From Diphasiastrum complanatum (Eukaryota; Streptophyta; Lycopodiopsida; Lycopodiales; Lycopodiaceae), in the NCBI GenBank assembly GCA_029204225.1, contig CM055097.1, positions 39,549,106 to 39,613,105 on the forward strand: DNA of 64,000 nucleotides, given 5' to 3'. Below, in pieces: positions 13,240 to 25,500 of the stretch. The stretch's first letter is position 1, and every line of letters starts with the position of its first letter. The notes under the pieces were generated by a model that worked only from the letters and a program-made list of their open reading frames with translations, was not told the DNA's origin and did no database searches. The translations under genes and the position numbers were made by a program.

Positions 13240-13992
13240 TAAAAGTGGTGAACTCCTACAACTTTGTCGCGACGCAAAAGTCAACGTCCCTTGACTCAAA
13301 GGTCGAACGATTCGCGAAGATCAAACAATTCGCAAAAGTCAACGTGCCTCCAGGACGAATGAAGGACAAACAAAGGACAAATGATTCGCGAACCATTCAC
13401 GAAAATAAAACATGCCTCCAGGACCGCAAAAACTGCAAAACAACGCAAAACGAAAAGAAACGAAAGGGAATCTTTCGCACTGCCAGCTGGCAGCTCAACG
13501 GGCTTGGAGTCTTAAACTTCACGCCCAACTGAAACGAGTAGAAACGATGGAGAGTAACTGATTAGTTGATTAGCATTAACTACTCTTGTAATTCTCTATT
13601 TAGCTATCTTGTAAACTCCACACAGTGGAGATATAAACTATTTTTCTAGATCAAACCCTACACAGAGAATGTGCGTGAGTAGAGCAGAAAAGAAAAAGAA
13701 TAGAAACGAAATAATTGTGCATGAAAGTCTGCCAACGAGCAAAACACAACGAAAGAGCAGAGCGTCAGGCCGTCAACGAGTGAGACACTGACCATCTCGC
13801 TCTAAAAATTAAACTGATAATACAGTTGCTCTATTCCGTGCATCTCCTTTTCTTGCACTCTCTTGATTGCTAGAATGAAATCTGTTCTGTGATGTGTAGT
13901 CGCGTGTTTAGGTTCCTGTGAGCTTCCGCACAAAGAAAATTCAAAAGAAATGAAATCGTTTGCGATAACGAAAATGCACCTGTTTCGCGACA
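13240..13992 (+). repeat. Copia LTR-B, left copy
   Basis: It starts GTGGTGAACTCCTACAACTT and ends TTCGCGACA. The PBS TGGTATCAAAGCC follows at 13993-14005. It is nearly identical by eye to 15345-16091 over most of its length. Confidence 0.75.
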
Positions 13993-14056
13993 TGGTATCA
14001 AAGCCTACATGTTATCACTACTGATATCTGAGCAATGATTTTCTAGACAACACAAT

Positions 14057-15340
14057 ATGGCTACAACGATCCAAACAAGAGTAGCAATCAACATTGATGG
14101 CGCAAACTACAGAATCTGGAAATTCAAAATCAAAACACTTATGAAGGGCGAAGGCATCTGGTCGGTGACCGAACTCTCAGAGGTGCAGCCTCCAGAGAGA
14201 GACTCGAAGAGAGCTGAATGGTTCGAGAAGGATGAGTGTGTAATGTCGATCATTGTTTCATCCATAAACGAAGATCTACTCATGCAGATTGAAGACTGCG
14301 AAAACAACCATGCAGCGTGGGAAAGATTAAAATAGAAGTACGAAGTGAGGACTGTAGCCTCAGTGATGCATCTTCACAATCAGCGATCTATCATACGTAC
14401 GTGTGTTTGGATGTGCAGCATACAAGCACATTCCAAAAGAAAAAAGAAACAAGCTCGATGATAAATCAGAGCAAACGATGATTATCTAATGATAGGAAAT
14501 TCCTTGATGCTGATAAAAGACACGAAGAGTCAGATTTTTGAAAATTATGAAATCACAGATCTAGGAGAAACAATGAAATGCCTCGGGCTGGAGATTAGAA
14601 GAGATCGAATAAAAGGTGAAATACACTTGAGTCAGTCTGAATATGCTAGAAAGGTTCTCAAGCAGTACCACATGATAGACTGCAAAGAAAAAGCCACACC
14701 AATGATAGCTGGTGCCAAGCTGACGAAGCAGGATTACCCAAAAACAGAAGAGGAAGAACAGAAGATGTCAGGTATACCCTACCAAAATCTAGGGTAGTCT
14801 GATGTACCTTACAATTTGTACTAGACCCGATCTAGCTTTCTTTGTTTACGCCTTAAGCCAATTCTCTTCCAATCCTGGCATGGCACATTGGCAAATGGCA
14901 AAACGAATCCTACAGTATCTGAAGGGTACCCAGAATATGGGATTAACCTACAGAGCTAAAAACGAAAGAAAAGGATACGAGCTGCACCACTACAGTGATG
15001 CAAGCTGGACGAGCTGCAAAGATGACAACAAGTCCATAACTAGAGGATGTACCATAGCATGGGGAGCTGCAATCAGCTGGATATGCAAAAAGCAGACCTT
15101 GGTAGCTCAATCTTCTTGCGAAGCTAAATACGTCGCAGTTCAAAGGTGGCGAACGAGGTACTGTGGTTATAGATGATGCTAGAGGCAATCGAGGTACCAC
15201 AAGGAGGACCATGCACAATGATAAGGGACTCTTAGAGTGCCATTTATCTGTCCCAAGATCATGTCTCCCATTCAAAGACAAAACACATACCTCTGAAGTA
15301 CCATCACAGATTAAACATGCAAAGTTGCAAGGTTCAAGAG
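14057..15340 (+). pseudogene. Internally deleted copia gag-pol (LTR-B element)
   Basis: Gag from ATG 14057 (MATTIQTRVAINIDGANYRI) runs to about 14335 and stops. The sequence then jumps at about 14380 to the end of integrase (YVRVFGCAAYKHIPKEK), and near 14480 into the RT thumb (MIGNSLMLIKDTKSQIFENY), followed by RNase H pieces to 15300. Protease, most of integrase and the RT active site are deleted. The remnant is about 85-90% like the left copy by eye and carries several frameshifts after 14790. Confidence 0.85.
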
Positions 15341-15344
15341 GGAG

Positions 15345-16091
15345 TGTCAGAAATGGTGATCTCCTGCAACTTTGCTGCGACATAAAGTCAACGTCCCTTG
15401 ACTCAAAGGTCGAACGATTCATGAAGATCAAACAATTCGCGAAAGTCAACGTGCCTCCAAGACGAACGAAGGACGAAGGACGAACGATTCGCGAACCATT
15501 CACGAAAATCAAACATGCCTCCAGGACCGCAAAAACCGCAAAGCAACGCAAAACGAAAAGAAACGAAAGGGAATCTTTCGTGCTGCCAGCTGGCAGCTCA
15601 ACGGGCTTGGAGTCTTAAACTTCACGCCCAGCTGAAACGGGTAGCAACGACGGAGAGTAACTGATTAGTTGATTAGCATTAACTACTCTTGTAATTCTCT
15701 GTTTAGCTATCTTGTAAACTCCACACAGTGGAGATATAGACTATTTTTTTGGATCAAACCATACACAGAGAATGTGCGTGAGTAGAGCAGAAAAGAAAAA
15801 GAATAGAAATGAAATAGCTGTGCATGAAAGTCTGCCAACGAGCAGAACATAGCGAAAGAGTAGAGCGTCAGGCAGCCAACGGGCAAGACACTGACCATCT
15901 CGCTCTAAAAACTGATAATACAGTTGCTCTATTCCGTGCATCTCCTTGTCTTGCGTTGTCTTGATTGCTAGAATGAAATCTGTTCTGTGATGTGTAGTCG
16001 CGTGTTTAGGTTCCTATGAGCTTCTGCACAAAAGAAAATTCAAAAGAAAGGAAATCGTTCGCGATAACGAAAATGCACCCGTTTTGCGACA
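15345..16091 (+). repeat. Copia LTR-B, right copy
   Basis: It begins TGTCAGAAATGG after the polypurine tract AAGAGGGAG and ends TTGCGACA. A second LTR (type A) follows with no spacer. Confidence 0.78.
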
Positions 16092-16749
16092 AACTCTTGC
16101 AACTTTGCCGTAGAGATCCCGAAAAATGAAGATCTCCTGAAGGACGAAAAGATCTCGAAGGCCAAACCGAACCGAAGCAAAGTGAAGGCCAAAGATGTCC
16201 CGAAGGCCAAAGGAAAAGTGTTCGAGTTTCGTCCCTGCAATCAAACGACGAAACACACTGGAGGAAGAGACGAACCGAAATAAAACAATTCGAGATGACA
16301 GCTGGCAGCTCGACGAGCGTGGAGTCTTATACTTCCATGCTCAACCACGAGAAGCAACGTTAACAGAGGTTAACTAACTAATTGATTAGCATAAACATGT
16401 CTTGTAATTCACTTATTAACTGTCTTGTAAACTCCACATAGTGGATACATACAAGGATTGATTGCCACAAGAAATAGTGGATAGTAGAGAGTAGAGTTGT
16501 GAATGAAAGTCTGCCAACAGGCATAACACAACAATTTAGCTGAGCGTCAGGCTGCCAACGAGCAAGACACTGAATGACTCCCTCAAAATACAAAATGGAA
16601 TGCAATTACTCTTTTTTTTCCCATCTCATTGTTCGCATCGTTTCGATTGCTTAAATCTTTTGTGGTCTGTGGTTTGTAGTCGTTTGCTTAGGATCCTGCA
16701 GACAATCCAAATTTTTGCAAAAGAAAGAGACAAAAACCGATTCGCTACA
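16092..16749 (+). repeat. Copia LTR-A (3'), slightly 5'-truncated
   Basis: It aligns with 8833-9465 from AACTC onward and ends GATTCGCTACA. The outer target duplication ATCTC follows at 16750-16754. Confidence 0.78.
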
Positions 16750-16916
16750 ATCTCATAGTATTTAGTGAGAACAATGTCACCATCATAAAGCAAAGGAAAG
16801 ATAGCATGTTCTTCATCAACTTGAGATATGGATGAGTGAATAACAAGCTCCTTCCTATCCCTTTGACTCATTTAAAAAAATAAAAAACAAGGAAAAGTAG
16901 CACCAATTAATTCTTA

Positions 16917-17033
16917 TTGAAAGTTTTGCAAAAAATGGCAAAATGTTCATTTGAACCAAATCATTGAAAGATTTCATGGTTAGCTGTCAATCTTTCATTG
17001 CACATGAGAGTTTCAATGAAAACTTTCAATGGA
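16917..17033. repeat. Nested stem-loop upstream of TrmO
   Basis: The outer arms are ATTGAAAGTTTT and AAAACTTTCAAT. An inner pair is CATTGAAAGATT and AATCTTTCATTG. It sits about 450 bp upstream of the TrmO start. It could be a small foldback element or chance repetition; nothing ties it to regulation. Confidence 0.4.
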
Positions 17034-17375
17034 ACTTTGGAATTACAAAAATTATTTTTTTGAAGGTGGCTCCAAACCATAAAAAAACAGGTGATTAAGA
17101 TATCACAAGAAGCCTTGCTTTATCCAAGCATTCAAATCATTAAAAATTAATAAAAACAGGAGTGCTTCTTAAAAGAATGAAAATAAAAAAAACCTCATTT
17201 CAATGTCGAGACTGGACTCCGAGAGTGACAACTCAACTTTTAACAAGATGGTCACAATAACTTACATGGGAGCAAACCTAAAATGGCACTTGGGCACTTG
17301 GGCTCCATACAATCATTTACCAAGTTGAAGTGTGAAACCACTCCCTTCGGTCCACAAGCTTTTGTTACAATCAAC

Positions 17376-17384
17376 TATATTTAT
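17376..17384 (+). promoter_or_regulatory. Candidate TATA box of TrmO
   Basis: TATATTTAT lies 92 bp upstream of the ATG at 17476, in a suitable position for a core promoter with a short 5' leader. It is supported only by position and composition. Confidence 0.4.
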
Positions 17385-17475
17385 GGAGTTGCAGCGAGAG
17401 CACGAGGGATGGTGACTCCCGGAGGTTTCTGTCTTCTTGTAGTTTGCTGAGTCTTCTTTCTATTCGCTGCCCATA

Positions 17476-20400
17476 ATGAGACCATCCTGGTCAGTTCTCT
17501 CGCTCGCTGTGGCAGTAACAGCGGCAGTAGCAGCAGCTTTTGCTGGTAAGTTTGATCTAGATCAAAGCTTTTCTGTTATCATTAAAAATTGAAATCAAAC
17601 ATATAGAGTTTGCATCCTTGCATTTAATCCAAGGTTAAAACGGGGGATCCGGCAGGAGTAGGGATGCTTGTTATGGCAAGTAACTGCCAGCTAGTTTCTT
17701 GCTCAAACGGGAAAGACTTTATGCTTTGGTGTACAATAGCCTGAGTTTACAATGAGCTCCATGAGAGAAGCTTGTTCTGGCTCCTTTCTAATGGCCACAT
17801 GGGCATTGCATTTAACATGTTCTAGAAACTTTACTTCCTAGGTCATTCCTTTTTCTGGTATGCTAAATTGTCATCTTGTATCCACTCTTAGGGCCCCTCG
17901 CTTCCCAATCTCCATCTGCAATACTTTCTCTATAGCAGCTTCACATACCCACCTTCTGCCAGCAAATATATATCGAACTTAGTGATGTAGACCTTCGTAA
18001 GGTTTGTTCGTCATCCTCTTCTCCCAAAAGGCTCACTTATATCAATGAAACTGCTACTTAGAGGGATCAGAGATCACTTATCTGGGAAGGCACCACATAG
18101 CACATGAAGAAGCTTCACAAAGTTATTTGCATCACATTTAATAAATGTGACCAACAAGGTTTGGCTTAGTTGGTTAGCTTGGCATCCAAAGTTTCTTTGG
18201 TCCTAAGTTCAAGCCCACCTTGGAAACCAAGATGCACATTCAATAAACTCGAGGGTGTTATTTTTGGGTTGATTAATCCAAACCAAAACTCGTTCCATTA
18301 GAAACTCTAATAGGACTAGTTAGCAAGGAGGTCAACTAGGGTACCCCTAGTTAGGCTCAAGGAATTTGAAGATTTCTAGGAAGTTTGTCCCAAAAACTTC
18401 AAAAGGGGTAAGTGGTTCTTTAGAAGCTCATTTTGAAAATCATAAGTGCAAAATGTGGAGTGAGGACATTATGGATTTGGGCCGTAGTTGAGCATTTGGG
18501 TGTTCAACCTATTGGTGATAGATCCATGAGAGGTGAAGATGGTCAATGACTTATTAGCCACAAAAGCAAGACAACACTAGAGGCATACCACTTGCACCCT
18601 ACTACCAGTAGGTGATGAACCTCAAGCCTTGCTAGACCAAGTGATGGACAAATGGGACTTTCTCCACACCTACAAGCATAGAAGATCAGGATAGATTTTG
18701 TACTTGCCTTCGGCGCACCCTTCTCCAGTTAAATCGCTTGCAAGCACATTGCTAGGGGTGTCCTCCCATAGCCATCTAAGGATATAGGTGAGAGGGAAGG
18801 ATGGACAATGAGCCATAATATGGGTGCCCTATTCTTCCATTCCTCCATGTTGTTTTTAGCAATCATGCCTTAGTTTTCATGAATGACATGCACAAAGTTA
18901 TTCATACAATTAACTGCCTCAAAATAGCATTTTTGAGCTTATCTTCCTCTCTGGTCACCGCATATGACATGTGAAGACACCAGTAGAAAACTCTTGAGCT
19001 CCTTCTTTCCAATGAGCTATGGCTCACTCTTATCCAATAAGTATCAATACTTGTTTTTTCTTTGAATGACATTTTTCTACATGCTTTATGCAACAAATCC
19101 GAACTGCAAGAGTGCCAACTATGATAAGTACACTTGATCATCAATACATTCGATGATGCAATGCCGCAAACTCAAAACAATACACTCATCTACCCGAATT
19201 ATCAATCCCTTGGATAGATCGATTATCTTAGTAGGTATATAGTACATTTTTCTTCCAAGATGTTCAGTACATGTGACTTCATAGAAGTTGTCAATGAGAT
19301 GAATGATACATTCGTTCATTTGTTTAGTTAGTTGTTTGACCACACTTAGTAACACAGTACTTTCAATTGCTTTACACCCAATAGATGAGCTGGCTAGCAA
19401 CATGCATATAAAATGTTTACATGGAAAATTGTGTCATAATTAGAGCCTGAATTTGATAACATAGAAAAATGCTTAAGCGGTTCCAATCTACTAGTCATAA
19501 ACAAAAACTCTATTATAGATAACTATTGATATGAAAATGAAAATGATCTAAAATGTAACATGAGTAGTTCCACAATGTCCCACCAGCTGCTTTTGTGACA
19601 ATTTTATGCCCTTTCTTGGTCTCAATGAAGAAAAAGTTTTTCTGAGTTGTTCTAGAGGTGCCCTAGTATATGATGGAATCATTATTAATGATTTAACAGG
19701 AATGGTAAACCAGGTGATTCAAATTTTGTGTTGTGTTGTAAGAATGGCATAAATTTGTTGGGAACAATCTTAATGGTGCAGTTGGTTAAATTCTACAGTG
19801 AACAGAATTTTACATTTAGTGTGGGTTAATCTCAAGGTAGATGCAAAAGCTAAGTTGTTCAAGAATAGGGATGATATGGACGAGACAACCATCAATCAGC
19901 TGCTACATAACATAATTCTTCCCCTGTGACATCCTACAAATTGAAGTTAGAGAAAATCTTTTAGGATTTCAATGCTATTTAAACCTTTCTATGCCTAGAA
20001 CTATGTCCAAGGCTTCTTTTAGAGATGTGTGAAAAGTGGCTATAACCAAGTAAAAGTCGGCGAGATTGCTATCTTTACAATATCTTTTCAAAACATCGTG
20101 TGAACATTTTGAACTCCATCTGATGTAACTAATGCCCAAGCTACTTTCCTGAGGCTTATGAATGGAGTGTTTCAGGATTAACTCAAGAAGTTTGCTGAAT
20201 TTTTCTTAGCTGGCAGTATTGTTAAAAATGGAGACACAAAGAACATGCTATCTATTGAAAAGATTGTCTTCTAAACAAAAACATTATACGATGCATGCAT
20301 GATCTTTAAGTGTGAGATCTTCTGCATGAATATTGAGTATTTTTTTGGAAACATGGCACGTTGGATGGCTCAGCAACATGGGGGACGGGGCAGCTTTCTA

Positions 20401-22490
20401 GGAGCAGATATGACAAGACGATATCTCATCTCAGAAGCCTTCAGCCTTGCAGCAGCGACTGACCATGCTGCAAGAGGATAGACAGAACCTAAAGCAGATC
20501 TCCAACTATCAAAAGATCTATGACTCTGTAGAACGTAATCTGCTACAGAAAGGAAACCTTGATAAGAGATAACAAATACCATCAGTGCCCTCAAAACAAA
20601 TACAAGATTGGATGCCAAGCTAATCAATCAAAAAGATGACGGATACCATTTTGGCCCTCAAAACAAACAGAAGATATGCAATCCGAGCTTATTGTCAAGA
20701 GAATGGTCAAATAGCTACTGAATACCATTGGGGCTTAAAAAATATTTGAGTATATACAGGTCAATCTTATTCTTAATATTTAGGACTGGCTGAACTGCAG
20801 CTGACCTTGATGGATCATGGAGATATTTAATGCGAAAAAATAAATTGAACTGCACAGTTTGGATTTTTGCCAATGGTTAACCTTCCTTTTTAAACTATTT
20901 TTGTCATGTCAACTTTGTTACAGGGCGCCAATGGAGGAATAAGTGTAAGCAGCTTGAGAAAAAGTTGATGGAGCTGGAGTCAGATTTGGAAGTTGCTTCT
21001 CAACAACGATCCGCAGAACGCACTGGTCGTATTCGTGCACAACGTGTAATTTATCTTGTTTTTGGTTTTTTCTGAGCCAGATGTTTCGTAGAAAATATTC
21101 GTAGAGCAGAAGTCAGATCTGCAGATGCAAGTGTAATTGAACATAAGCTTATTATCTTCTAGTTCTAGAAAGTTCAACAGAGTCGTCAGGTTTTCCAGTA
21201 CCTGGTGTTAACTGCAGGTAGTCTAGATCAACTGCAGAAATTCATGATATTTTTATAAGGTTAAGAGGATTCTTTGCAATTGTACCAAGTATCATCAAGT
21301 AAGGTACCACGATTTTACCATTGTTATGTCTAGGATGGTGCCCAACATAGAAGATGCACAATCTTCAACTTTGAGTCCAGCCACAAGCCTCAGACCATCA
21401 AATAAGTGCATAGTGCAGACCAAATGTTATGACAACCCTTCATTGCTTTGTAAAATTGACTTTCAAGAATTTGTACCAAAAATTTCTTTTCTTCAACCAT
21501 GTTCAAAGTTGGTGGTGAGTTGCATCTTGTTCTAAGGGTTTCCAATCAGTCAGGCACACTGTCAAGCTCTACAATTCAGCAACAAGCGACTCTTTGTGCT
21601 TAACCTTCATTGTGCCCAGTTTGCCCTTTCCTCGAATGAATAGAAACTTGGACCATTGAGCTCCATGTACATGCATGGAAGCTAGATTGGAGTGATGTTT
21701 ATGGATGTGACCTGCTCTTAGTCTTGGGACTCGTGACATTGATATACATGGTTTTCATTGGAGATGTCACAACTTTGGACTTACAACAGGCAGTCAATAG
21801 TGGTCACAGTCTAGCATTATATTTGAAATCTGTATATTCTAATGATTGGAAGTCATTGTTATGTAGGCACATTAAGAGCTCTACAATTGCAGGATAATCG
21901 AGGTAAATTTAAGACTGGATGCTAAAATGACTTCTCACATATATGTTTGATTGTCAGATAACTGCTAGCCAGAACCCAATAAATTTTAGTAGATGTCTCA
22001 AAATTCTCTGTTTGTTTCATTTGAGAAGAGAGCATTGATCATAAAAATGAGGTAGAATGGCAATCACACAACACATGCTCAAGTGCCAACAAAGATATCG
22101 GAGTGGCCTTGCCTCAATGAGGTTCTATTAATGAATCAAGGGAAAATACATCAAGGATGTCAAAGAAAAGATTACAATCTCTCGATGTTTACTTACGGTA
22201 TAAATAGAACACTACAACTTAAACCAATAGAAGTAAAATCGCAAAGGTTTCCCTTTGAGAGAATGAAACCCTCACTCTTCACATTAATGAGTGTTCAAGC
22301 ATCCTGTATCTGATTCTCTTGTGATGTTCTTGTGCCCCACATTACGGCCTTGTTTAATCATGTTGTCAAAGAAGGGTTCCCACCATTTGATCACAGAGTA
22401 TTTGTAGGAAAGCAAGAGTCAAGTCACCAAGATCTAGTTATCGATCAATCTCCACAGAAAACAAGAGAGAAGAGGCTGGGCGCCCAACTC

Positions 22491-22544
<54 letters not shown>

Positions 22545-25500
22545 CAACAACAAGAGCAATGGAGAGCAATGCTTAGCCAAACTGTAAAAATGGAATACAC
22601 AATGAGCATCTAAGTACTCTACTTGGATGTGACCAAATGCCACCAAACCCTAAGGTTAACCACTTACTAAATGTAGGGCACCCCCAAAAGTCAAGATAGG
22701 GCCCCTAAACAAAATTAGACCCTTAAGGACCCACGAGTCAGTACATGACCAAAATTGGGTCCAACTGAACTTAAGACAAACTTAAGATGACCTAAATAAC
22801 TAAATACCCATGGTTACACAAATCTTGACCTTTTGGGTCAAAGTAACCTATGGATTAACTTTAGCATAGTCATTTATTTCTAACACCCTCCTTAAATGAC
22901 AATGCAAAAACTGAAATCTTCACTATGTAACAAAACCAACATGTGGTATCAAATTTAAAGCTTTGCATAAAGCTTCAAAAATGACTCTAGGCAACGCCTT
23001 AGTGAAGAGGTCCGCAATATTATCCTCCGTAGGACAACATTTTAGTAAAATGTCGCCATCATGAAGTCTCTCCCGAACAAAGTGATAATGGATCTTGATG
23101 TGCTTCGTCCTCGCATGAAAAACAGGATTCCGTGCAATGGCAATAGCACTTTGACTATCACTCAAGATAAGAGTGGCTGAGGGCTCGCCAAACTTCATGT
23201 CAACAAGTAGTCTTCTCAGCCATAAACACTCTGTTGTGGCTAAAAATATCGCTCTATATTCTGCCTCACTAGAAGAAGTAGCAACAGTGGGCTGCTTTTT
23301 AATTGACCAAGAAATTGCAGAATTTTCATAGAAAAAGTAATGTCCACTTGTAGAGAGTCTAGTGTCTTGATCTCCACCCCAATTCGAGTCACTAAAACCA
23401 ACCAAACATGCATCATCACAAGCAGGAAAAACCAGTCCATGACTTCTTGTTCCTTGAAGATATCGAAAGGTCCTCTTCAACGCTTTCCAATGTGATGTCA
23501 TCGGGGCATGCATGAATTGACTCATGAGTGAGACACTATAAGAAATGTCCGGTCTTGAATTACATAGGTAAATGAGACAACCAATAGCTTGACAATATAA
23601 GGTAGTGTCAAATGATTCACCATCACCTTGACTACTTAATTTCAGACCTGTCTCCATAGGTGTAGCAACCGGCTTGCAATCTTCCATCTTGAATCGCTTC
23701 AAAATCTGCCCAATGTAGCGTTCTTGAGAGATGAAAATTCCAGCCCCTTCTTGTTCAAATTCAAGACCAAGATAAAAGTGCAATAGGCCTAAATCTGAGG
23801 TTTCAAAAACCATACCAAGATCAAGTATTACGGCATCAATCTGTTGCTCATTACTTCTCGTAATAATAATATCATCAACATAAAACAAAATAATGATGAT
23901 ATAATCTGAAGTATGCTTGACATAAAGAGTAGATTCGCTAGGACTATTAGTAAACCCACGATCACAAAAGTAGGCATCTATCTTTTGATACCACATCCTT
24001 GGGGCTTGCTTCAATCCATAAAGTGCCTTCTTGAGAAGGCAAACTTTATCTTCTTGGCCTTCAACCCAAAAACCAGCAGGTTATTGAAGGTACACTTCCT
24101 CATTGAGATCACCATTGAGGAATGCTGTCTTTATGTCAAGTTGCCACAAACGCCAACCAAAGTGGGCAGCCAAAGAGGTTACTACCGTCACGGTAGTCAT
24201 CCGAGCAGTAGGAGAAAAAGTCTCCTCATAATCAATCCCCTTTTGCTGAGCATAGCCTTTGGCAACGAGCCTTGCCTTGTACCTTTCAATGGTACCATCT
24301 GCCTTATACTTGATTTTGTATACCCATTTAGAACCAATTGCCTTCTTCCCACGAGGAAGATCAACAAGAACCCAAATTTGGTTCTTCAGAAGTGAGTCAT
24401 ACTCATCTTGCATCGCATCCTCCCAACATTTTACTCTCTTGGCCTGCTCATAGAAAACAGGTTCTTTTGCAACATCTCCATGAGATGTAAGAGCACAATT
24501 TGAAAAATCAGCATAGTCCACTGATTTTGGAGAGGCACGTGTCTTTCCATCATAAAATGAACTTGCTTTGCTGTCTCGCAAAGTCGACAACAGCCACCGT
24601 GAGACTGTTTTGGGCTGTCCAACAGCCATGTCTCTTCTTACAATTTGCTGTCCAAGATCCTTCGACACCGCACTTGGCTGTCCAAGATCTTCCAAAACTG
24701 GTCCTTGCTTGAGGATAAAGGAGTTAAATGCATTTTTATTGGCTATCGTAGTGAAAGCAAAGACTATAGGCTGTTCAATTTGAGCACTAACAAGATTATT
24801 ATTAGTCGTGATGTGCATTTTGATGAAAAGAATTTCTTTATGTGGCCCCAACTCATATCTTGAAGGGGGACAGCCCACATAGTGTGAATGTTGAAGTTTT
24901 TCCAAATTTGGTACCATCTTCTATTGTTGGAGATAAGGGGCAACAATCAACCAGTTTCGACCTGCCCAACACCTCATCAAGTTTAGAGCCTAATGTTCAT
25001 CAAGAACCGCCCGTTGTTGCTCAAAATCAGCCTGCAGGAACTGTTGGATGTACGAAGTTTATTTGGAACAAAAGCATAAGCCGTACAACCAAGAATGCGA
25101 AAGTGAGAGATTGTAGGCTTCTTTCCATACCAAACTTCATAAGGAGTTAATACTTTCAATGCTTTAGTAGGACAACGATTGCTTATGTATGCTGCCGTTA
25201 TAACCGCTTCAGCCCAAAACTTGTGAGGCAGCCCCTTTGCTTTGAGCATGCAACGGGCCATCTCCATAAGTGTGCGATTCTTTCGCTCGGCAACACCATT
25301 CTGTTGAGGCGTATAGGGAGTTGTCATTTGATGTAGAATTCCCTTTTCTCGAAGAAATGCACCGAACGTATTCTTAATGTATTCCCCTCCTCGATCGGTG
25401 CGTAGGGTCTTCAAAGAATGCCCAAACGGATTTTCCACCATTGCTAGAAAATCTTTGAAACGTTGAAAAACTTCCGATTTAGCCTTCATAGGATAGACCC

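Larger units (their letters stand above)
8819..16749 (+). mobile_element. Compound Ty1/copia insertion with four LTRs
   Basis: The whole block is flanked by the 5-bp duplication ATCTC (8814-8818 and 16750-16754). The order is LTR-A (8819-9465), primer site and gag-pol, LTR-B (about 13240-13992), primer site and a heavily deleted internal region, LTR-B (15345-16091), LTR-A (16092-16749). A and B are related subfamilies: they share their first ~30 bp and several blocks but differ through much of the middle. The right LTR-A lacks its first ~14 bp where it abuts LTR-B. This suggests nested insertion or LTR-LTR recombination between two related elements. No intact polyprotein remains. Confidence 0.8.

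Noticed and set aside
18162-18216. Functional tRNA gene
   Set aside because: The A and B boxes are good, but no acceptor or anticodon stem could be paired.
22434-22646. Ser-Leu repeat protein on the minus strand
   Set aside because: It is the GA microsatellite of the copia LTR in translation.
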